Positions 55,701 through 64,000 of a stretch of 64,000 bases of DNA are shown piece by piece. Positions within the stretch are counted from its first letter, which is position 1. Every line of letters begins with the position of its first letter. A program made the position numbers and the translations under genes. This DNA comes from Strix aluco. Lineage: Eukaryota; Chordata; Aves; Strigiformes; Strigidae. The notes beneath the pieces were generated by a model. The model had not been told where the DNA came from. It did not search any database and saw nothing but the letters and a program-made list of their open reading frames with translations. The DNA lies in the NCBI RefSeq assembly GCF_031877795.1, contig NC_133946.1, positions 10,515,144-10,579,143 of the forward strand. Direction: 5' to 3'.

Positions 55701-58700
55701 GCACAGGGAGGGAGCGGGAACTCCGCTGCGTAGCATCTCTAGCGGTTTACCCCGGGTCGGTCAGTGCTGGTGGGTTTGTACCACCAACATGAGTGCAACA
55801 TCTGCCCATGGCACCAGTGGGATCTGGATCAGGCCTGGCCGTGTGGTCACATTTCTGTTAAATTAGCTGGCCTACACAATCCAGAGCCTGGGCTGGCTTG
55901 GTGCCACTTCCAGAAGGACAGACAATGCCTGATGTGGCACACAGTCTAGCAGGGCAGTAACTGTGTCCACTCCAGAAGGAAATCTTACGGGGAGCTGTCA
56001 GACTGAGCTTGCACTGGGTTAGTACCCAGTTGTGTGGCTGCAGCAGTCTTGGTCAGGGGCAGGCTCCCAAGGATGCTTGTTCAGCCATGCCATAGTTACA
56101 CTTAAACCATGTAAAACTTCTGTGGATCGCCCTGTCTTTCCTGTCCTGGCAGTAGCTGTAGGGAAGTGCCTAGGAGCAAGCCAGCTAATGCCATCTGACA
56201 TTCTGCTGGGATAAAGGAAATCTGGGCAGGTCAGCCAGACACCAGGGTCCCTGCGAGGTGACAGCAGAGGAGGGAGTTTCCCATTATGTTGGTTATCTAC
56301 CTACATGGTGCATTTGTACTGTACCTTGCTGCTACCTAGTGTTTCAGGCTGCTGGTGTCCTTGGACAAGGGCTGTCAGCTGCTCTGTGCTGCTCTTTACT
56401 GTGAGAAATGTCTGCTTGAAACAGAGCTGCAGCAGCTCATCACACCTCTGGCTGGAGCTGCGTTCCAGCCCAGGTCTCCCGAGGTGAGAGGTTCGTGGTC
56501 AAGCAGAACATGCCAGAGTTTCACCCCAATGCAGTAACTCCTGTTGTGTAGCCCTGAAATATCATTTATACTTCCAGCCTGGGCCCCAAATATAAAGTTA
56601 TTAAGAGGCTAATTTGAATGTAGCCTCTTCTTACCAGCATTTAGCATGCCAAACCTTTTTCATCTTGGAGGTTTTATACCCAGTGAAGGCAGGAGAGCTG
56701 CTTTTCTTCAAACCTGCCAACTAATAGCGAGTATCTGGAGTAAGGGAGCGGGTCAAAATGCAGACCAGAGCCTGGTCCTGCAGTGTGCCACCACCCACCT
56801 GATCCCAAAGCAGGCGAGACCCAAGGACTACAGCGCCCAGCATCCTCTGCTTCATTGTGCACAGCCTCTAATCGACAGAAACCTGCCTGCTGGAGCCAGT
56901 AGTCCTAAGCCTTGTTTCCTAGACTTACCCGGGAATGCGGGTAAGTGAAAAGCTAATCATGCTGGAAGGCTATTAGCATGCTCGACTGGATGAGGTGTGC
57001 CTTGAACTTCCCTGGTATGGTTTAGTAAGGAGTAAGATACCTGCAAAACAGTCTCTGGTAGCTGGCGTCCTTACAAGAGGAGTTGGAGGTGTCCCAGTAG
57101 GAACTGCAACAGGCAGCTGATGTGTGACAGCGTCACAGAGCAGGATCTGAGACATGTGTCAGCTGGACAGAGCCTGCACAGCTAAGGGTCCAAACAAGCA
57201 CGAGGAAGCACCATGACCTCTGCTTCTTTCTCTGGAAGTGTAGAAATATAAAGGGGAAGCTACAAATCGTGTTCCCTTGGCATGTTTGCCCACATGACCT
57301 AAGCCTTCCCCACCCTCACTCGGCGCTCTTCAGGGCAGAAGTGATTTGAAATGGTTCTGGGATGGGAATTGTGGCTGTCCACAAATGGGGCTGTTTAAGC
57401 ACCTCCAGCAAAGGTGAGGAAGGGTCTGTGGGTGTACATGGAGCTGGAATCTGTTGGATTCATACACTGACCAGCCAGGAAAGTGTGTCTGCATCCTGCC
57501 TGGCAGAGCTTGGAGTGTGTTTTGTCAGGGCTCGCAGCAGCGAGCGGTGCTTCCTGAAGCAAGCGCTGAGCTGGGCGGATCGGTGATGGGGAGAAGGGCG
57601 GGTGCTCTCGGTGTTCTGGCACCCAGAGGTGAGCGCCTGGCCGCTGTTGTGCATGCTGTGCTGCCTGTGGGAGTTCAGCAGGGTCTCCCGTGGGTTAAGA
57701 GGAGCAGAGATGTGTGGGAGCTGGTGGTGCAGCTTCCTGCCCCCCCAAAGGTGGGGCCAGCACCGCTCTGCCTGCTGGTGCTGAGAGCCCAGGACACCCA
57801 CACAAGGTTCTTGGCTGACAGCAGATACCTGCTCCATCCTTTCTCACCATGGGCATCGTGCCATGGTGGCTGTGCTGGGGCCATCGGGCTTCAGCCCTCC
57901 CAGGCAGCTCCTTTGGACTGTTCCAGACAGGAGACTTTGCCGTGGGGCGAGGGTTGCAGATGGGGGAAGAGACTCCCTTCCTCCCAGGAGCTGGAAGCCT
58001 GGCCCAGCCCCAGTTAGCTGCTGGGTTTCGGCAGAAGTGCTGGGTGCCGGAGTGATGCTCTCAAATGCTGGCCAGCCTGCCTGGGATGGGGGGGGACTGC
58101 ATTTGAAACGGGCCTTTCCCAAAATGCTGGGGCTTTCCAGCAAAAACTGAGCATGAGGCTCACTCTCATGTATCCCTAAATCCTGTCCAGGGCAGGCCCC
58201 CTCTCCACTGCACTATTATAAAACTGAGTACTACACAGTGTTAACCGATTCAGTGATTTTTTTTGTTTTTTTTAAGGGAAAGGGCTTTATAAGGTGGCCT
58301 CACCCTCCAATATAACACAGCCAGGTGCTCTTCTCCCAGTAATACCTCTACATCTCTAACTTCAAGCTCTGGTGCATCTCCTGGAAAGAGCCAATCTCAG
58401 TCTGGCCCTTGCAGTGTGAAATGCAAAGTGTTCCCCAGGAATATGGCACTTGGCTTCTGCTGGTGGCACCTCCATCTGTCTTTTTTTAATGCATGGTTAT
58501 GCATTTATACAAGTGTGTGTTGAAGTGTGTCTGTAATTAAAGTAAGTTTTATCTTTGTATTGTTAAAAACAGTAAAAGAAAGTACCCCCACTTGCTATCC
58601 AGCTTTAGTGGGTGCCTTAAGACAAGAGACTGCAAACACGCAGCCCTTTTTCCAGATTGCTCCATCGTTGGGGCTGTTTGAACAGGTCCTGGGAGAACTT

Positions 58701-61700
58701 TGCTTTCAGGATACTTAGGGAGAGGTAATCTGCTCTGCCTTGATGGCAGGGAAACTACTTGAGAATTGATCAGCCTTCTTGAAAGTGTGAGGATGAAGTT
58801 ATATGTTACGAGGGGGGAAAAAGTCCCTTTTCAAAACAAGTGTCCCCACATGCTCCAGTACTGGTTGAATTAATTAGTTTAAAAAGTATCTTTAAAGCAG
58901 TGCATCTGTAGGAGGGGGTCCTTTCTCTTTCACTGGTGCTGTTTAAATAGATAAGGCCAAAAAGAAGAGAGGGACAAGCAAAACAATGTAATGATTGGAC
59001 TGATGGATGGCTAATACTACCTGGAAAGTACCCCAGGTGTGTTTGATTCAGCTATCATAGTGTGTGAAAGGCTGGGGGAGCAGCCAGGCAGGGGGTTAAG
59101 GGGAAGGTGAGTGAGACCAAGCTGGCTGCTAAGGGTAAAATAAACCCTCACCCACTATCACCACCAAAAGGTGGGCTTGTACCTCCTGGGACTTCATGTG
59201 GTCGGAGCAAGCCCTGCCTTACCCCTGCCTGCCTGGGTGAGGAAGACAGGAGTAAGCAGAGTGTGGCTTTGGGTGAAATCCAAATCCCAAATTCTGGGAA
59301 GGAGATCTGAACTCCGGAGAGATCTGCAGCTTGCTGCCCCCAGGAGGGGAGTCCTAAGTGTGTGTGCCTTCACTTGGGAAAGGGCACTCCTGTCTTTTTT
59401 CCAGGAGACCCTAAAAGAAGGAAGAAATGAGCTATCGAACGCGCTCCACTCCAGGCAGTGGGAGATGTGCTGTGGCAGGAGGTCGTGCAGGGGCTGTGGT
59501 GCAGACGTGCACACCGGTCACCTCACGGTGATGGTGAATTTTGGCACCGCAGTCACAGTCCGTGATGGGACCAGTGTTGTTGCTGGGGCTGTGAGCCTGC
59601 TACCAGCGCTGCGATGCTGCTGTGCCTCTCTGCTTCCAGGCAGATGTGACAGTAGCTGCTGCGTCACCTCCTGCCCCATCCCGTCCCTGGCACAACAACT
59701 GGTGTGAATGTTTTATAATGGGAGCATCCCTAATTGGGGGAAGTCAGCTTGGCTAATTCAGACCAGGTTGACTTTTATCTGAGCGGATTTAGGGAGCATT
59801 CCCACGAACGGCTCTGCCAGAGTGTGGCTGATCTCTGGAGGGGTGGCTAACAGCTGGGGACAGTAATTTCTTCCAGATCCAGCAATGCTAGAAGAGGATG
59901 GCTGTCAGGAATCACAGTACAGATGTACTTATGAGACCCTCTAAGAATATGGTTACTTCCCCACCACCACTCCCCCACACACAAACAAGAGAATAAATAA
60001 ACTTTTGTGTACAAGCGTAGCCAAAGATGAAAACTTGAGAATTGTCTTCAGTGTAAAACCCTTCCTTTACCACTGTGTGTTCTGGCAGGGATTTAAATTC
60101 ACAAGTGTCTTTACCTCCAGCGCAGCGAAATACTGATGCACCTGTAAAAATGGGAAATGGCTTCTTTTTTTTTCTTTGCCCCAGTTATACTGAACTATGT
60201 CCCTTCCTCCCGTGTTTCTGTGTTAGCACTCATTAGCAGTGAATTATCTGTCTCCCATACAGCCCAACTTGCACAAATCTGTTGGTTGTAGGAGGAGCAA
60301 ATCTGATGTTTCAGTGGTGTGTTTTTGGATCCAGGACAGACGCTGCAGAAATAGATCTTCTCTGACATGTCTCTCTTGAAAACTGATACCAACAGGGCTT
60401 TTTGAGCAAGAGACCTAGTGGATAATATAACTCGGTAACGCAGGGTCTCTTCTCTCTCGGGGAGTAGAAGCATGTAGGCTTCTCTGCTGCGGGGTAAGGG
60501 CTCCCCCAGAGGCCCTCGCTGAGCTGCGCTGGGTTGAGATGAGGCTCTGAGAAGCAAGCTGGTTGTTCCTCCTGATCCGTAACTCTTATCCTTTTGGTCT
60601 GATCTCTCCTCAGCGTGGCACGATGCGGCGGCGTTATGAGGATGATGGCATCTCTGATGATGAAATTGAAGGGAAGAGGACATTTGACCTCGAGGAAAAG
60701 CTGTCCACCAACAAGTTTAACTCCACCTTCGTGGTCTTCATGGAAGGCAAAGGTTTGTTCTTGCTGCAGTGTGTGCTACTGTCAGTAACCAGACAGCTGC
60801 TGCGCTTGGCGGCTTCTCCAGCGAGGCATGGTGTGTGAGATGACCTTTCCCCGAGCCTTTCGTAGAAAGCTAACAGCCATCACAGTTGGATGTGCTCTTG
60901 TGCATCTGACTACACCCGAAGCCTCCCTGACTGCCAACTTGAAGGGCGGTTACAAGGCACTCATGGTGTTAATGAAATCCTTTCCCATTGTCCTGCGTTT
61001 TGCTGCCTTTTACTTTCCATCCTTTTGTAAAGTTGGGAGGACTGTTCACTGTTCATACCAGTTCTGTGCTTTCCTCTGCTGTAAACTGCTTTACTTGGGT
61101 TATGCAAGTGGTGCAGAGCAGGCAGAGGACGTTTCTGCCTGCTGCCCTGCCAGTTCTGCAGCAGTCCCTAAGCAGTTTGAAGGCAATGTGAGACACACTG
61201 GTGGAGGATTGGCTCAAATCTGCTAAGCCCTTGGGCCAGGGGAGCTGTAACAGGGAGCGTGTGTGGGAAATGGCATGGAAGCCGCTCGATCTGGAGAGGC
61301 ATGAGCCAGGCTGCAGCGCTGCAGGCTCGCTGGGACACGTGGCAGCCAGGAACAAGAGGGTTCGCCTGGGTCAGCACCTGTAATTGCAGCCACATGTCTA
61401 CTAGATGCTTAATTCAAAAACTATGTGGGATCTCTCCCCTTTCTTTCACCACGCATACGGCTCAGTGGGATGTCTTTTCATCACACAGCTAGTGCAAGCC
61501 TCATGAGGATTTACCATGAGGGAGGAGCATTTCTTCAAGACATCTCTTTCTTGGCTGTGAGCTTCTTGAGGAAGTGAGGACCAAAAACCGTGTTGTTCCC
61601 TTGTCTGGTGCGGCTTGTTGGAGCAAACTCCCCCCTCCCTGGGGGGCCTGTCTGAGACTTGTCAGCAGCACATATCATGCTGCTCACAGACCTGCCGCAA

Positions 61701-64000
61701 AGGAGTTCCAGCATCTCTGCAGGGATGTAGAAATAGTGAGGAACAGGGCTTGCTTTCGCTGGCTAGCCTTGCCACAGAGATAGGAGGAGGTTCTCAGGCC
61801 TCAACTGCACAGGGCCCCGAACAACCTGATCTGAGTCTAAAGTCAGTTGGCTGGGAGCAGGGTTGGACTGGAGATCTCTCCAGAGATCCTTTCTAACCTC
61901 AGTGTGTCTACAGTCCTCTGGAGGAGCCTCCCCTAACACCTTCCCTTCTCTTGTCTCCCCACACCAGACTTCACAGTTGAATACATCCAGCGGGGCGGCC
62001 TGAGAGACCCTCTCATCTTCAGGAGCTCTGACGGCCTGGGGATAAAGTGAGTATTTGGGGCACCCAGATGGGTGGCTCTGGCCGAATTCCTTGCCTCTCT
62101 CCAGATTGTGGGATCTGATCCTGGTAGTGGGATCTGTGCTCTCTCAAGTTGGTATGACCACATCCTGTCCATGCTGTTCTTTACGTGCAGTGAGCAGAGA
62201 GAAGTATCTTCTACCTCAGTTATCCCATTCTTACTTGTTTGGGCTTAAAATGAGAGGACTGAGTTGGCTGTAGGTGATCACAATTCAGCAAAATCTCTGA
62301 AAAGTCCCAGTGCTGCTCTGATGCAACATCTGGCTGGGTTTCTTTCCTAGTAATATAGGCATCTATTGCCAACGAGTCAAGCAATTTAGTATTTCTGGCA
62401 TTTTCCAGAATTCCAACCTGATTTACCCAACATGGTTACTTTTAAACTGCCATCTGTCTCTCTTACTACAAGTCAGTCAATTAAGGTTTACAGCTCTTGA
62501 GTGTAAAGCTGTACCGATGCAAGACTTTATGCCGTTTTATGATGTTCATATACGCTGTGGAGTGGTACATATAGTTTTAAAGCAAGTAATACTACATCAA
62601 AATATGACAGCTGTCTTCTACAAAATCTGCTCTAGTGTTTCTGCTGGGTCAGTGTTTTTTGGTTTTGATTAATACAAAAGTTAGAGGAATAAATTAGCCC
62701 TAACAAACTTTGTCAGAGCCAGTATCAGCAACACTGCTCTTATGTTCCTTAGCTGGCTGAACGGGTGGGCAACAACTCATCCAGTGCATGATGTACTGTA
62801 CTGCATTACCTAGGAAATTGTGCCAGGCTCAGTTTTAACTGCTGGTTGACTTGGGAGGGCAGAGATGTGATACTGAGGATTACAGTGTGGGTGAAACTGG
62901 ATTTCTTCTGACCTTTTGGTTATTTCTCTGGGTTAAGAGCTGCTTGAATGGCTGCTTGCCCGTTCTGCCTGTGACAGCAGTGTTTGTACAGATGAGTATG
63001 CCAGTACAAACAGTTAGAGGAGTTATGCTGTGTCAGTGAAATATACTGGTTGTACTGGGCTGGCTATGCCCTTTATATTGGGATAACTTCTATTAGCAAT
63101 CTTTAAAACAAGAGCTAGGATTGCTTAGCTCAAGGCCTGCTTGCTTGTTTGCCAGAAGCCACTCTACAACATGCTCTAGAGGTGGTATATCCTGTTCCCA
63201 AATCTGCTTCCCTAGCCAGAAGTTGGGCCCAGTGTTTCACCCCAGCACTCAGCCCAGAGCTATGGCCCCGAGATCTAGTTGCATGATCCTCACCCACACC
63301 TGAGAGGCAAAAAGAAGCCCAGTAATATCTTCAGGGTGCTGATACTGGAGGTACAGGTGGGAAGGGTCTGCAACCAGAAGCACTTCATGATTTTTTTAGC
63401 AAGATTGTTTGTCCTGCAGGATGCCAGATCCGGACTTCAGCGTGAATGATGTGCGGCTGTGTGTCGGTAAGTGTCCGGGGACCACAGTGCACCTCTGCGC
63501 CCTGGGCAGACAGGGAGGAATGGGGAGAGTTGTTGGGTTTATCAAAGCTAGAGGTCTGGTTTTGTGGCTCCCCCAGTGTGCAGCTGGTTGAACCTGAGCC
63601 GTCCTTAGCTGGTGGATCACAACTCTTAACTGCTTGGGTGTAGTTTGACCTGAAACAGCTTCTGTTTCAATGTGGGTATGGAAGAAGGTGAAGTTATGGG
63701 AGAGGCCAAGATGTCACACTTGTGTGGGTGGGTTCTTTGAGGAAGGATCTCATGTGTCCTGGAGCATCTCTTCTGGGTGGTCCATTGTGCACAGGGACGG
63801 TTCCGGTGACGTCTGTCTGTTCTGGCAGGGAGCCGACGGATGGTGGATGTCATGGATGTGAACACGCAGAGGGACATTGAGATGTCCATGGCACAGTGGG
63901 CACGCTACTACGAAACACCAGAGGCCGAGCGGGAGAAACTTTACAACGTCATCAGCCTGGAGTTCAGCCACACCAAACTGGAGAACCTGGTGCAGAGACC
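40690..64000 (+). CDS. KDM2A: KDM2A (JHDM1A/FBXL11) histone H3K36 demethylase, N-terminal part
   Basis: Five coding exons (40690-40731, 60614-60752, 61968-62046, 63420-63466, 63829-64000 and beyond) join in frame to the first 159 or so residues: [14 protein letters not shown], then [56 protein letters not shown] and on to [15 protein letters not shown]. These match human KDM2A nearly residue for residue. The protein is a JmjC Fe(II)/2-oxoglutarate demethylase that removes H3K36 mono- and dimethylation. It also carries CXXC, PHD, F-box and LRR parts that lie beyond the right edge, as does the JmjC core. The start is chosen because it gives the conserved [14 protein letters not shown]. Intron 1 of the coding part is about 19.9 kb, so most of the window's right half is this intron. 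Confidence 0.97.
40732..60613 (+). other. KDM2A: KDM2A coding intron 1 (about 19.9 kb)
   Basis: Bounded by GTCAGT and CTCTCCTCAG. I found no nested gene, RNA gene or well-preserved transposon. It holds A-runs near 42,078-42,097 and 50,129-50,146 and C-runs near 46,658 and 48,995. All open frames are short and overlap. The low repeat content over this length fits a bird genome. Confidence 0.75.
60614..60752 (+). CDS. KDM2A: KDM2A coding exon 2
   Basis: Encodes residues 15-60 from [12 protein letters not shown] to FVVFMEGK plus the first base of Asp61. Acidic [11 protein letters not shown] and FDLEEKL are conserved KDM2A blocks. Confidence 0.96.
61800..61915 (+). mobile_element. CR1 LINE 3'-end fragment
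   Basis: Contains, in order, AACCTGATCTGAGT, GGTTGGACTGGAGATCTCTC and GATCCTTTCTAACCTCAG, diverged forms of the CR1 3' tail (AACCTGATCTAGT, GGTTGGACTAGATGATCT, GGTCCCTTCCAACC). It is 5'-truncated, as CR1 copies usually are, and may extend left to about 61,600. It ends about 50 bases before the acceptor of the next KDM2A exon. The degree of divergence suggests an old copy. Confidence 0.7.
61968..62046 (+). CDS. KDM2A: KDM2A coding exon 3
   Basis: After CCCCACACCAG; completes Asp61 and encodes [20 protein letters not shown] through GI, ending with two bases of Lys87 before GTGAGT. Confidence 0.96.
62050..63415 (+). other. KDM2A: KDM2A coding intron 3, nothing else seen
   Basis: About 1.37 kb between GTGAGT and GTCCTGCAG. 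AT-richer than its neighbours, with no repeat or RNA gene recognised. Confidence 0.7.
63420..63466 (+). CDS. KDM2A: KDM2A coding exon 4
   Basis: A 47-base exon: completes Lys87 and encodes [15 protein letters not shown] plus the first base of Gly103, before GTAAGT. Confidence 0.96.
63829..64000 (+). CDS. KDM2A: KDM2A coding exon 5 (cut by window edge)
   Basis: After TGTTCTGGCAG; completes Gly103 and encodes [20 protein letters not shown] through LENLVQR. The frame is open at the edge. This is the stretch just before the JmjC domain. Confidence 0.96.

Overview
The window is vertebrate nuclear DNA, most likely from a bird. Its genes have introns, GT-AG splice sites, poly(A) signals and a CpG-island promoter. 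Interspersed repeats are very sparse: I recognise only one LINE fragment, of the CR1 type typical of birds and other sauropsids. Gene content and order (MRGPR receptors, then RHOD, then KDM2A) match the region equivalent to human 11q13. The bird assignment is inference; a turtle or crocodilian is less likely because so few repeats are seen.

Positions 1-34,000 hold a cluster of seven intact Mas-related G-protein-coupled receptor (MRGPR) genes and at least one decayed fragment. I number the receptors 1-7 from left to right. Their coding exons lie at 1379-2335 (+), 6439-7425 (-), 10513-11490 (+), 15351-16331 (-), 19241-20221 (-), 28607-29551 (+) and 32495-33412 (-). All seven have a single coding exon preceded, 26-50 bases upstream of the ATG, by a splice acceptor, so each has an intron in its 5' leader. 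Receptors 2 and 3 form a head-to-head inverted repeat. A 313-base block (leader, intron, first eight codons) appears identical by eye between the two, and the coding sequence then diverges abruptly. Receptors 6 and 7 form a second inverted pair. Receptor 4 has an open frame but has lost most signature motifs of class A GPCRs. Traces of further copies (a 3' UTR ghost near 5.4 kb, a repeated 3' flank at 9.4 kb and a pseudogene at 12.9 kb) point to repeated birth, loss and gene conversion.

Positions 35,508-37,351 hold a complete five-exon RHOD gene encoding a 209-residue Rho-family GTPase. One of its introns uses a GC donor. From about 38.1 to 39.6 kb lies a strong CpG island with the promoter and noncoding first exon(s) of KDM2A, including a YY1-type motif that overlaps a short upstream ORF. 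KDM2A then runs off the right edge: coding exons at 40690-40731, 60614-60752, 61968-62046, 63420-63466 and 63829 to the edge encode about the first 159 residues. An intron of about 20 kb separates the first two.

The receptors act at the plasma membrane, RHOD on endosome and actin dynamics, and KDM2A on chromatin; they share a neighbourhood rather than a pathway. The rest of the window is intergenic or intronic DNA with simple-sequence tracts. I saw no CRISPR array, rRNA, convincing tRNA or recognisable endogenous retrovirus.
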